NCBI GenBank assembly: GCA_030440445.1
Contig: CP098528.1
Location: 930,001-994,000, forward strand
Length of the DNA: 64,000 nucleotides
Reading direction: 5' to 3'
From: Halomonas sp. KG2
Lineage (GTDB): Bacteria; Pseudomonadota; Gammaproteobacteria; Pseudomonadales; Halomonadaceae
The notes under the pieces were generated by a model. That model was not told where the DNA came from, made no database searches, and saw nothing but the letters and a program-made list of their open reading frames with translations. Of the stretch, positions 58,701 to 64,000 are shown one piece after another; positions within the stretch are counted from its first letter, which is position 1; each line of letters opens with the position of its first letter. Both the position numbers and the translations under genes were made by a program.

Positions 58701-60462
58701 TGATGGTGCCAACCTACATGATCTCTATGGCCCCACCGAAACTACCATTCATGTTACTCACTGGTGGTGCCGTGATGACGCTCAGCGCCAGATACCTATT
58801 GGGCGGCCCATCAGCGGCACCTGCACCTATGTATTAGATGCAGAGCTCAACCTAGTGCCACAGGGCGTAGCGGGAGAGTTGTACCTGGGCGGGGTAAGCC
58901 TGGCCCGTGGGTATCTAAACCGGAGTGATTTAACGGCGGATCGTTTTGTTGCCGATCCTTTTGCACAGGGCGAACGGCTCTACCGCACCGGCGATCTGGT
59001 TCGTTGGCGGGAGGATGGTCAACTTGAGTACCTGGGGCGTCTCGACCATCAAGTAAAAATACGTGGCCTGCGTATCGAACTGGGGGAGGTCGAAACCGAG
59101 CTATTGGCTCAACCGAAGGTTCGTGAAGCGATAGTGGTAGCTCAAGAAGGGGCTGGCGGCTCTAGGTTAGTCGCTTATGTGGTTCCCCAGGCAGGCACTC
59201 AACTCGACACCAGCTCTCTACGTGCAGCGCTGGGTCAAAAACTACCGGATTATATGGTGCCGGGAGTCGTGGTCACGCTCGAGGCGCTGCCGTTGAATGC
59301 CAATGGCAAGGTAGACCGCAAAGCACTGCCTGAACCTAACTTTGAGGAAAAATGCGAGTATGTGACACCCTCTACGCCAGAAGCCCGACAGCTTGCCGAG
59401 ATATGGCAAAAAGTGCTGGGTGTTGAGCGTGTCGGCGAGACCGATAACTTCTTCGAGTTAGGTGGTGACTCCCTACTAAGTCTACAAGTGATGAGCCATG
59501 TGCAAGCTCTGCAGGAACCTAGGCTTAACTTCAAATTGTTCGATCTGATGCAGAAACCGACCATAGCTGATTTACTGGGAGTGAGAAATCATACTGAGAT
59601 ACTGCCCAAAGGGGCTGTCATGCTCAATGGTGAGTGTCGTCATCAGCCGCCGCTATTCTGCATCCATGCTGTTATGGGGACGGTTTTCGACTACCAGCCG
59701 TTGGCGCGCCGCTTGCATGGAGTATGCACGGTTTACGGTCTGCCGTGCCGAATGTTGGCCGATCCACAGCATTGTGACACTTCGCTTGAAGCAATGGCGG
59801 ATGACTATGTGGAGACGATACGCCGTATACAGCCCTTGGGTCCCTATCGGCTGCTAGGGTGGTCTCTTGGTGGGGCATTAGCAACGATGATCGCTGCACG
59901 GTTTGAAAAGCAAGGTCAAGATGTAAGCCTGTTAGCACTGGTGGATCCCTATATTCCAGGAGTTGTCCGAGATGTTGAAAATGACTGGCAGCGAGATTTC
60001 GTTAACTTTGCATCGGTGATTCTACCGGGGGTATCGCTAGAACCACTCGGCAATTTTGAAGAGGGCACACAGGAACCGAGTGAGGAGGTATGTGCTATTA
60101 AGATGGCTAAGCTGATAGCATCGTACGATACATCAAGTCGTGAGGGTTACGCTGGACTGGGTAGCAAGGAGCTAGCCCGCATATTCTATGTAGCGCGGCA
60201 CTTGAAGCATCTTTCACTACAGGTCGATACCTTGCCAGCACTGAATTGTGAAGTGGACTGCTGGTGGGCAAATGAGCGGCCAAAGGAGCAGCAACTAGCG
60301 CTGGAACAACAATTGGATCAGTTACCGAGGTGCTCAATCAAAACTTCCGATGATCATTTCTTTATTATCACTGGCGAAGCCTTGCTATCAAAAATCGAGA
60401 AGGTGTTAAAGGAAACAGATAACTCCCGGGCTTTATATATGACTAATAACATGCTGGTCTGA
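46795..60462 (+). CDS. NRPS 2, four modules with terminal thioesterase (4555 aa)
   Basis: Module 5: C ~50-480 (HHIVSDG ~183), A ~530-1000, carrier ~1041. Module 6: C ~1105-1540 (HHAISDG), A ~1570-2050, carrier ~2087. Module 7: C ~2150-2590 (HHIISDG), A ~2620-3100, carrier ~3140. Module 8: C ~3180-3670 (HHLVMDH; dual-type motif HHRLQEKGD), A ~3700-4180, carrier GGDS ~4219. Thioesterase ~4285-4555 with nucleophile GWSLG (Ser4357) and late DDHFF histidine. Specificity residues by eye: A6 DVWHVSLIDK (Ser); A5, A7 and A8 all DVWNMGLIHK, which I cannot assign; it shares D-W-N-G-H-K positions with Thr codes, and (N-hydroxy)ornithine is another candidate. The A7 and A8 cores are identical in DNA over 1343 bp. 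The start overlaps the NRPS 1 stop by 4 bp. The thioesterase should release or cyclise the acyl-octapeptide. Confidence 0.95.
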   Translation: MSNIDTHRIAERFSGLSAEQRRVVYDKIRTQGLGIGQFPILSRPSSQQKNCSPSYAQLRQWFLWRMDPQSSAYHITGALTLKGSLDSEALRGSFAALVARHDSLRTLFREDGEGGATQEVQDESDFALHEVDLSPMPLHEREVAIENQVTQLCDAPFDLEQGPLLRVGLLRLAKEEHLLVVVMHHIVSDGWSIQLIIDEFAADYCARVMGEVWQPTSLPIQYADYSVWQRQWMEAGEKERQLAYWQQELGDEHPVLQLPTDRPRRNDGHYHAARHQMVLPESLISGLRQLTQAQGATLFITLLTGFQALLYRYTGQEDIRVGVPIANRHRTETQGVVGLFVNTQVLRNQLNGRQSLVEALEQGKRAALGAQEHQDLPFEQLVEALQPERSLSHTPLFQVMFSHQRQDHGALQTLPGLELSSWPLEKKEAQFELTLDVVERADGYLETNFVYAEELFDSTTIERLAQHYVAVLEALTEIPERALGDIDLLDKGGHLQLQAWGVNPQYYSDVPPIHHLIERQAAATPEATALIFAEQRLSYAELNAHANRLAHYLIGLGVKPETRVGIAMERSVEMVVGLLGILKAGGAYVPLDPDYPAERLAYIAEDSGIELLLTQQFLRDILPVLENQSVIELDQLDVTHHASTNPSVELHGEHLAYVIYTSGSTGRPKGAAIRHNALTNCMLWMQEAYQITDADAVLHKAPFGFDVSVWEIFWPLSVGARLVVAQPGDHRDPERIIALIQKHGVTTLNFVPSMLKAFLAYPDIKTKTRLKHIMCGGEAVPAALQQDVAECLDGANLHDLYGPTETTIHVTHWWCRGDAQRQIPIGRPISGTRTYVLDSELNLVPQGIEGELYLGGVSLARGYLNRSDLTADRFVADPFTAGERLYRTGDLVRWREDGQLEYLGRLDHQVKIRGLRIELGEIEAELLVQPEVREAVVVAQEVPGSSRLVAYVVPQTGIELDTSSLREALGQKLPDYMVPGLVVTLDALPLNANGKVDRKALPEPEFVGVSQYEPPQGEVEETLAKNWSEVLGVQRVGRHDNFFELGGHSLLVTQLVARVRREQSVELPVRSVFDTPILKDLATYLEKLETLEDEHSLSNLDLSLAPQSFAQQRLWFLHQLEPSSTAYHLPGMLRLKGALDEQALQRAFDGLASRHAILRTRLLPPPEGKTVPQQVVDAPAPINIERTDLNESGDLEKALSVHAQEFMGRPFLLSEECLWRAGLVRVSEKEWRLLICMHHAISDGLSVSVLLRDFSVLYEAICRGEEPILDALPVQYTDFAVWQRQWLSGGEGERQLNYWRHQLGHEHPVLELPADRPRPARQSFLGAYHRFTLTEPLSKQVHALAAAYNATPFMVLLATYNVLLHRLSGQNDLRVGVPIAGRNRHETENLIGFFVNTQVLRCEIDTASHFDRVLESVREAAIDAQAHQDLPFEQLVEVLQPERSLSHNPLFQVLYDHQRRGDGHQIHLPGLETETLEIEGGTTQFDLALNTQEDGDGVLLGSWNYATDLFDVETIKHFHCQFECLLEQVVASPESVIGDYDLLDENQRQQLKAWNHTTLDYGQPRPVHRLFERQAMLHPGREALIFGEQRLSYSELDRAANRLAHYLLAQGMSSQTLVGLAVERSVEMVVALYAMHKAGTAYVPIDPDHPQARQQQVLGDADVTLLLTHDAVVGRLSPDHGLAIVNLDRLDLSCQPTTVPNIPLSPKQRAYVIYTSGSTGKPKGVANTHEALYNRLQWMQSAYQLEEGDSVLQKTPYSFDVSVWEFFWPLMVGARLVVAQPGDHHDPQRMVKLIRKESVTTLHFVPSMLTAFLAQEDLSGCDSLRRIVCSGEALPKDVQDRALERLPQARIYNLYGPTEAAIDVTHWTCCQDERTTVPIGRPIGNLQIHILDSRLTPQPIGIPGELYIGGAGLAEGYHGRPDLTAEHFIPSPFAVGQRLYRSGDLARWCRDGTLEYLGRLDHQIKLRGLRIELGEIEAVMRTRPDVDEAAVTTHHGQLVGYVQGSDVDIEALQAELRHYLPEYMVPTHIVTLETFPLSANGKLDRKALPSPAMKGADYEVPQTQTERQLAELWQEVLEVERVGRRDNFFSLGGHSLLGVHLVHRIQKVLKKTLPLNVLFESATLAALAAMLERVPVEETPALQPAVRGQLAPQSFAQQRLWFLAQLEPESCAYHLPSGMRLQGDLDEEALIAAFEKMIVRHESLRTCFCHGEDGNPQQWVLQTTDVPIERHDLRFLASDVEAAVETLLRDVSRRPFDLEAVPPWRGALVQVGEREWCLLICMHHIISDGWSMQVLLEELVAFYRSESLGELEQAEPLVTQYADYAIWQREQLSGAELERQLAWWKAQLGDEHPPLDLPADRSRPAQRYGSGAQHTFNFPPELVDQLRQSARDQQASLFMLILTGFAALLHRLSGQRDLRIGVPVAGRHQPGTEGIIGFFVNTLVLRAETEPGDRISDLLAHVCKRTREVHAHADLPFEQLVEALQPERSLSHNPLFQVGYNHQVFDHRPLDRMGSVCCEPLAAPVENAHFDLVLGTQEDENGRITGHLNYATDIFNSDTVVRMADQLLLLLKALAECPQRLLCDIDLLSDREHGQLQQWGVNEECHSQDEPMHCLIERQAAAKPKATALIFDDRQITYAELNGRANQVAHYLIGLGVKPETRVGIAMERSVEMVVGLLAILKAGGAYVPLDPEYPSERLAFIADDSGIELLLTQHHLRESLPVADNLSIVELDRLDVAHHAATNPAVALHGEHLAYVIYTSGSTGRPKGAAIRHDALTNCMVWMQETYQLTDTDAVLHKAPFGFDVSVWEIFWPLSVGVRLVVAQPGDHRDPERIIELIQRHGVTTINFVPSMLKAFLAYPDVKAKTRLKHIMCGGEAVPAALQQDVAECLDGANLHDLYGPTETTIHVTHWWCRDDAQRQIPIGRPISGTCTYVLDAELNLVPQGVAGELYLGGVSLARGYLNRSDLTADRFVADPFAQGERLYRTGDLVRWREDGQLEYLGRLDHQVKIRGLRIELGEVETELLAQPKVREAIVVAQEGAGGSRLVAYVVPQAGTQLDTSSLRAALGQKLPDYMVPGVVVTLEALPLNANGKVDRKALPEPDLASGSQYEAPRGEAEENLAEIWSEVLGVEQVGRYDNFFELGGHSLLALKVLEQMRDRGLTAQVRTLFQHPELAAFAQALAQAPEQAEIIIPPNLIPYDCQALRPEMLTLIDLNAEEIRVVEAAVPGGAANIQDIYPLASLQEGILFHHRLQEKGDAYVTPRLLGFDNRERLEAFIASFNQLIARHDILRTAVLWERIREPVQVVCRYAVLEIEWSAVPDEATGRVAEWLYTQTDPEHHRIDVRRAPMLRAVAAYDAEQGRWLLQLPSHHLVMDHTTLELLVEEIALLQQGRVDALPDPIPFRNFVAQARLGVSPEEHEAFFRERLSDIEEPTAPFGLLEVRGDGSDIEEVRLPLEDGLAQQVRQQAQRHGVSTASLFHLAWALVLSKTTGHDDVVFGTVLFGRMQGIDGAERALGMFINTLPVRIQMSSQRVDKCLRHTHDALSELMHHEHASLGLAQRCSGLPGGMPLFTSLLNYRYNAPQTNSRFIDAWKGMESLGGQERTNYPIGMAVDDLGEGFQLVGQVSRKLGAQRLCEYLRAAVADIVESLQTAPQRAVSDISLLGKNERQLMSDWGVNTQRYSDAPPIHHLIENYAAATPEATALIFAEQHLSYAELNARANRLAHYLIGLGVKPETRVGIAMERSVEMVVGLLAILKAGGAYVPLDPEYPSERLAFIADDSGIELLLTQHHLRESLPVADNLSIVELDRLDVAHHAATNPAVALHGEHLAYVIYTSGSTGRPKGAAIRHDALTNCMVWMQETYQLTDTDAVLHKAPFGFDVSVWEIFWPLSVGVRLVVAQPGDHRDPERIIELIQRHGVTTINFVPSMLKAFLAYPDVKAKTRLKHIMCGGEAVPAALQQDVAECLDGANLHDLYGPTETTIHVTHWWCRDDAQRQIPIGRPISGTCTYVLDAELNLVPQGVAGELYLGGVSLARGYLNRSDLTADRFVADPFAQGERLYRTGDLVRWREDGQLEYLGRLDHQVKIRGLRIELGEVETELLAQPKVREAIVVAQEGAGGSRLVAYVVPQAGTQLDTSSLRAALGQKLPDYMVPGVVVTLEALPLNANGKVDRKALPEPNFEEKCEYVTPSTPEARQLAEIWQKVLGVERVGETDNFFELGGDSLLSLQVMSHVQALQEPRLNFKLFDLMQKPTIADLLGVRNHTEILPKGAVMLNGECRHQPPLFCIHAVMGTVFDYQPLARRLHGVCTVYGLPCRMLADPQHCDTSLEAMADDYVETIRRIQPLGPYRLLGWSLGGALATMIAARFEKQGQDVSLLALVDPYIPGVVRDVENDWQRDFVNFASVILPGVSLEPLGNFEEGTQEPSEEVCAIKMAKLIASYDTSSREGYAGLGSKELARIFYVARHLKHLSLQVDTLPALNCEVDCWWANERPKEQQLALEQQLDQLPRCSIKTSDDHFFIITGEALLSKIEKVLKETDNSRALYMTNNMLV
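54745..56087 (+). repeat. 1343-bp perfect direct repeat, copy 1 (A domain of module 7)
   Basis: Read base by base, this segment shows no difference from 57979-59321 (offset 3234 bp). It covers nearly the whole adenylation domain, from just after the A1-A2 region to the NGKVDRK motif. Sequence on both sides diverges at once (C/T at 54744/57978; G/A at 56088/59322). Confidence 0.92.
57979..59321 (+). repeat. 1343-bp perfect direct repeat, copy 2 (A domain of module 8)
   Basis: The second copy of the repeat, in the last module before the thioesterase. The condensation domain upstream is of a different class (dual type) from that of module 7 and the carrier domain downstream is of the GGDS rather than GGHS type, so only the A-domain core was exchanged or duplicated. 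Confidence 0.92.
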
Positions 60463-60484
60463 GCTTCGGTTTTGGACGCACTCT

Positions 60485-60520
60485 CTCTTCTCGGCCGCTC
60501 AGCCGGGCGACCGAGAAGAG
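60485..60520 (+). terminator. Hairpin after the NRPS operon
   Basis: CTCTTCTCGG (60485-60494) and CCGAGAAGAG (60511-60520) form a perfect 10-bp stem 22 bp after the NRPS 2 stop. No strong U tract follows. The remaining 146 bp to the end of the convergent binding-protein gene holds nothing I recognise. Confidence 0.5.
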
Positions 60521-60666
60521 TTATGCATTGCTTACTACTTCTCATCAGCAGACCGTCGTGCAACAAGCTGGGGTGCGCCATTAGAGCTAGCTTATCTGAT
60601 AAGCCACCTCATAGTGTGAGACATTGATACAATGATGTGCATATCTCATGCGAATGCGCAGAATCG

Positions 60667-61662
60667 TTAGCGGTTTGTAGCGGAAGAAGTAATGCTGGTG
60701 TTGCCACCTTCAATAAGATGGCTGACAAGGCTTTCGGCGAAGCGGAGGGCGGAAGGCAATCCTCCCCATAGCCAGTAATTGATAGGAATAATTGTATAGT
60801 TTCCTTGTCTCACGCTTGGCAAATGCCTCCACTGACCATCAGTGAGTAATTGCCTCTGCCTTCCAGGAGGATCATAGGGACTATTAAGAAAGATCATTTT
60901 AGCATTAGTGTTAAAAAGTGGCCCTACACTGGTAGTTGTAAAGCCCCATTGCCCTGTTTTCTCCTGCCAAGCGTTTCTAAGTCCAAGACGATTTAACACC
61001 ATGCCTTCTATACTTCCATTGCCATGAACGCGGGCATGGCGCTCATCCATTAGGCGTATAATTAACAAAGGAGTATCAATACTATTAATTTGCTTTTTTA
61101 AATCGTCAAAGCGGTGGTTGGTTTGCTCAATATACTGCTCCGATGCGGCAGGGGCGCTGACTAGATCGCCAAGCATTCGAGTCACGTCTTCAATAACGTT
61201 CCAATGGTCTTGTTCATTATTAGTATTGGAAAACTTATAAAAAGGGTACTCCTCAACATCAGCAATTTCTCTGAGCCTTGGTATTAAACTGACATGGGCG
61301 GGTGGTGAAATCAGAATACGCCGTGCAGGAAGGCTTGCAAGAAGTTCAAGGTTAGGAAGGTGAATATAACCGAGGTTAGTCGCACGAGGGATGATTCCGT
61401 CATATTTCTCGTATATTTCGAGGCCTGCTAGAAATTTAGGTGGGTGGCCAATCGCGTTGAGTGTCTCCGCGATGGTGAAATCAAACGTCGCCAAGGGGAC
61501 TGTGCTGATATCATCACTTGCCATTGAAACGTTGCGAATAATTAATAAACCAATTAGTAGTATGATTGATGAGGTAATTTTTTTGTAACGTGTAGGACAG
61601 AGAAAGGCACCATATTGATGCTTCACTACTATGCCTGTGTTTTGCGTATAAAGAGGTGTCAT
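60667..61662 (-). CDS. Periplasmic iron-siderophore binding protein, FhuD/FecB-like
   Basis: An exported protein of about 331 aa. A hydrophobic core SSIILLIGLLII followed by SMASDD forms the signal region after a long polar start. The mature part has the class III binding-protein layout: VPLATFDFTIAETLNAIGHPPKFLAG, YIHLPNLELLASLPARRILISP, a long linking helix, then PLLIIRLMDERHARVHGNGSIEGMVLNRLGLRNAW and a C-terminal lobe with GQWRHLPSVRQGNYTIIP. This matches FhuD-like proteins that hand ferric siderophores to an ABC importer. No permease is adjacent; a FhuC-like ATPase is at 23.4-24.1 kb. The start is uncertain: the ATG at 61662 is chosen, no clear ribosome-binding site is seen, and shorter starts are possible. 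It lies downstream of the receptor gene on the same strand. Confidence 0.75.
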   Translation of the reverse strand: MTPLYTQNTGIVVKHQYGAFLCPTRYKKITSSIILLIGLLIIRNVSMASDDISTVPLATFDFTIAETLNAIGHPPKFLAGLEIYEKYDGIIPRATNLGYIHLPNLELLASLPARRILISPPAHVSLIPRLREIADVEEYPFYKFSNTNNEQDHWNVIEDVTRMLGDLVSAPAASEQYIEQTNHRFDDLKKQINSIDTPLLIIRLMDERHARVHGNGSIEGMVLNRLGLRNAWQEKTGQWGFTTTSVGPLFNTNAKMIFLNSPYDPPGRQRQLLTDGQWRHLPSVRQGNYTIIPINYWLWGGLPSALRFAESLVSHLIEGGNTSITSSATNR

Positions 61663-61839
61663 GATGATTGTTAAGTGTCCAGGTTTACCGGGCAAGATCG
61701 GTTATTAGACAAAATGACAGCGGCCAGATGGCGGGCAATCTGGCTGCTGATGCTGTTTATGGCGAGACCAATAGGATGATTTATCTACGCTTGTTACCTC
61801 GTTATCTCATCTCGTGATAAGGAGTTGCATGCACAATGA

Positions 61840-64000
61840 TCACCACTGATAGGATGCTGTGCCGACAATACTACGAGGTTCTCCATAGAAACACGCATAG
61901 GAGCAAGACTCGATATAGGTTTCGTCGGTTAGGTTGGTAGCATTAAGTGACAGAATCCACGGGCCTGTCTCATAGCTGACCATGGCGTCAACAAGGGTAA
62001 ACGCGGGCACTTCACCATCAATAAAGGAAAGTGGTTGGGTTGAACCCACATAACGCACGCCAGCACCGAGTTTCAGACCTGGTAAACCGAAGCTACCCAA
62101 GCGGTAGTCACCCCAAAGCGAGAATTGATTATAAGGCACCCGAGCAGACCGTTCCCCTACCTCATCGGGAGTAGCTGGACTGCTTTTAGTGGTGCGTGCA
62201 TCGGTATAGGCGTAGGCTGCGACCAGGTTGGCGTTGGGGCCGATTGCTGTCTTGGCTTCCAGCTCAACGCCACGAGAACGCACTTCCCCCATTTGTCTCT
62301 GGAAACTGGTGTCAACTGGATCGGTAACCAGTACATTTTCTTGAGTCAGCTCATAGGCGGTGGCAGTTAATAGAGTGTCCGCCCCCTCTGGTTGAAAACG
62401 AATACCTGCTTCGTACTGCTCACCTTGGGTGGGCTTGAATTGGTTACCGTTGCGGTCGGTGCCAGTCGCTACCTCAAAAGATTGACTGAAACTGACGAAG
62501 GGCGCTAAGCCATTATCGGCTAGATAAACAAATCCGATGCGACCAGTGAAGGCATCATCATCCTGCTGCTGCCCTTGGGAGGGATCGAAGTATAAAGAGG
62601 TTTCTGTATCGGTCCAATCTTGACGCCCGCCCAACATGACAACCCATTGATCGGCAATCTTCATTTGGTTCTGAAAATACAGGCCCACTTGCTCATTGCG
62701 ACTCACATGAGAATAGGAATTGGGGGTGCTCTCACCTAGCTCGCCGCTCCCATAGATAGGATCGTAGAGATCCAGAGGTGGTACGGTTCGCCGATAACGT
62801 TCGGTTTCGTGGCGTTGGCGGGCATAGTCGAGGCCAACCAGAGTGGTGTTGGCAGTTGCCCCAGCCTCCCAGTCATACTGCAAGGAGGTATCTGAGGAAA
62901 GTGCCCTGGAGGCATCGCGCCGAACATTTGCATATCTAGAATAGAGGCGCCCATCGGAGCTTAGAGGGCTCTGAAGAACGCCAATATTGTCGATATCTCG
63001 ATCGGCGTGGAAGGTACGTAGACTGTGGCGAAGTTTCAGTTGATCAGAGAAGTTGTGTTCGAGTAGGTAGCCAAGAGAGTAGCGCTCATTATCGTACTCA
63101 TCGAAACCGGGTTCTCCCACGAAACGTCCCCGAGGAATATCACCATTGGGATTAGGAAGAATGGTGCCATTGTTTGGCAATCCATAGAAGTAGACGCTTT
63201 GGTCGTGCTGATATTCGCTCAGCAGAGTTAGTGACGTATCCTCGTCGGGCTGCCATTTGAGAGCGGGGGCGATATAGGTGCGATCATCGGGCACATGGTC
63301 GATAAAAGTATTGCTGTCGCGGTGTAGCATAGTCAAACGATATGACCACTCTCCATCTTCATCCAGGGCATTGGAGAAGTCTGCAGATATTTGTTTACGG
63401 TCAAAGCTGCCTGCCTGAAAATTAATTTCGCGCAGGGGCTCTGTAGTAGGGCGTTTGCTAACTGCATTAATCAAACCACCCGGAGAGGCCACACCATAGA
63501 GAATTGATGTGGGCCCTTTCAGTACTTCTAACCGTTCAAGGCCGTAAAGTTCCTGCTGTCCGTCGAATGAGTTTGCTTGATATTTACTGCCATCCCGATA
63601 TGTGGTCGAGACTTGAAAGCCGCGAACCATCTGGGAGTCACTGGTTTTATCGATTGCGCCAAGATTTGCGCTAGTAACACCGGCGGTATAGCCTAGCGCT
63701 TGGTAAGCATTCTGCGCACCATAGTTGCGGAATTCCTGGCTACCGACTATAGAGATAGACTGTGGAGTTTCTATGATCGGCGTGTCGGTCTTGGTGCCCG
63801 TGGTGCTACGAGTGGCGACAATGCCTTGCACCGGCCCTGTGGCTTCTTCATAGATACGACTTTCTGTCACTTGCAGTGTAGGTAGCTCGGTAGAAGATCC
63901 ACTACCTGACGAGGCGCGTTGTTCAGCATCCTGAGCAAGCACGGCCGTTGGGGCACTACACGCAGCAACAGCAATAGCTGTGGTTAGCCACCGTTTGCGG
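61840..64000 (-). CDS. TonB-dependent siderophore receptor (5' end beyond window)
   Basis: At least 719 codons, open to the right edge. The visible N-terminus RKRWLTTAIAVAACSAPTAVLA is most of a signal peptide, so only a few residues are missing and a GTG at 63942 is not the true start. After the mature start (QDAEQRASSGSGSSTELPTLQV) comes the plug: TPIIETPQSISIVG, VRGFQVSTTYRDG, LEVLKGPTSILYGVASPGGLINAVSKRP. The barrel ends in RSIVGTASYQW, with C-terminal Trp. The plug resembles FhuA/FhuE/FoxA-type hydroxamate receptors. There is no STN signalling domain between signal peptide and plug. It is probably the receptor for the siderophore made by the neighbouring NRPSs, followed by the binding-protein gene 177 bp downstream. 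Confidence 0.9.
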   Translation of the reverse strand, partial: RKRWLTTAIAVAACSAPTAVLAQDAEQRASSGSGSSTELPTLQVTESRIYEEATGPVQGIVATRSTTGTKTDTPIIETPQSISIVGSQEFRNYGAQNAYQALGYTAGVTSANLGAIDKTSDSQMVRGFQVSTTYRDGSKYQANSFDGQQELYGLERLEVLKGPTSILYGVASPGGLINAVSKRPTTEPLREINFQAGSFDRKQISADFSNALDEDGEWSYRLTMLHRDSNTFIDHVPDDRTYIAPALKWQPDEDTSLTLLSEYQHDQSVYFYGLPNNGTILPNPNGDIPRGRFVGEPGFDEYDNERYSLGYLLEHNFSDQLKLRHSLRTFHADRDIDNIGVLQSPLSSDGRLYSRYANVRRDASRALSSDTSLQYDWEAGATANTTLVGLDYARQRHETERYRRTVPPLDLYDPIYGSGELGESTPNSYSHVSRNEQVGLYFQNQMKIADQWVVMLGGRQDWTDTETSLYFDPSQGQQQDDDAFTGRIGFVYLADNGLAPFVSFSQSFEVATGTDRNGNQFKPTQGEQYEAGIRFQPEGADTLLTATAYELTQENVLVTDPVDTSFQRQMGEVRSRGVELEAKTAIGPNANLVAAYAYTDARTTKSSPATPDEVGERSARVPYNQFSLWGDYRLGSFGLPGLKLGAGVRYVGSTQPLSFIDGEVPAFTLVDAMVSYETGPWILSLNATNLTDETYIESCSYACFYGEPRSIVGTASYQW

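Noticed and set aside
30380..60462. Many antisense open frames of 60-170 codons across the NRPS genes
   Set aside because: They recur at the same place in each module, follow the codon structure of the sense strand and lack start signals; they are shadows.
61757..61785. TAAAT-N16-CCA on the minus strand upstream of the binding-protein gene as a second PvdS-type promoter
   Set aside because: The -10 element reads CCA rather than CGT, so the match is incomplete and too weak to call.
61840..63942. GTG at 63942 as the start of the siderophore receptor
   Set aside because: The frame stays open to the window edge and the residues before it form a good signal peptide, so the true start lies beyond 64000.

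Overview
The window looks like chromosomal DNA from a marine or halophilic gammaproteobacterium, most likely a Halomonas relative. This is inferred from gene content and protein resemblance only; there is no rRNA or other phylogenetic marker. Gene density is high and no phage, integrase or intact insertion sequence is visible.

Left part (1-15.4 kb), mostly housekeeping and accessory genes: a YqaE/Pmp3 membrane peptide; a TonB-dependent receptor of the PqqU/YncD type convergent with a membrane PQQ-dependent glucose dehydrogenase; a CurA-like reductase; a small RlpA-like protein; a PPC-repeat exported protein; a DUF3298 lipoprotein; a DMT exporter divergent from its LysR-type regulator; a tautomerase; a cytochrome b561; a 7TM-GGDEF diguanylate cyclase; and an ArgP-like regulator.

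Middle part (15.6-26.3 kb), metal uptake: a four-gene imelysin / di-haem cytochrome / imelysin / DUF1513 operon; divergent znuA and znuCB; a FhuC-like iron ABC ATPase; the zinc-independent ribosomal proteins L31 type B and L36 type B; a block of nested CATTCCCG/CGGGAATG repeats; and an inositol-monophosphatase family enzyme. Fur-like motifs lie upstream of the iron genes. A shared Zur-like motif lies upstream of znuA/znuCB and of rpmE2-rpmJ2.

Right part (26.4-64 kb), an acyl-peptide siderophore locus: a PvdS-like sigma factor behind a Fur box; a miniature FecR-like protein holding only the cytoplasmic DUF4880 domain; then a PvdS-type promoter (TAAAT-N16-CGT) in front of an operon of MbtH-like protein, type II thioesterase, Sfp-type phosphopantetheinyl transferase, SyrP-like aspartyl beta-hydroxylase and two giant NRPSs (5472 and 4555 aa). 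Reading domains and specificity residues by eye gives: fatty acyl-AMP ligase-T / C-A(Asp)-T-E / C-A(Dab-like)-T / C-A(Thr)-T / C-A(Thr)-T // C-A(X)-T / C-A(Ser)-T / C-A(X)-T / C-A(X)-T-TE. X is one unassigned specificity used three times. The expected product is a fatty-acylated octapeptide starting with D-beta-hydroxyaspartate. A periplasmic binding protein and a TonB siderophore receptor, cut by the right edge, follow on the other strand. No ornithine hydroxylase, hydroxamate acyltransferase, exporter or permease is present, so part of the pathway must lie elsewhere.

The most notable signals are: a 1343-bp identical direct repeat between the last two adenylation domains; the iron-starvation promoter; an 8-bp tandem duplication that truncates the sigma factor; the PqqU-Gcd pairing; the expandable GACCAC repeat inside znuA; and several arrays of short tandem repeats between genes.
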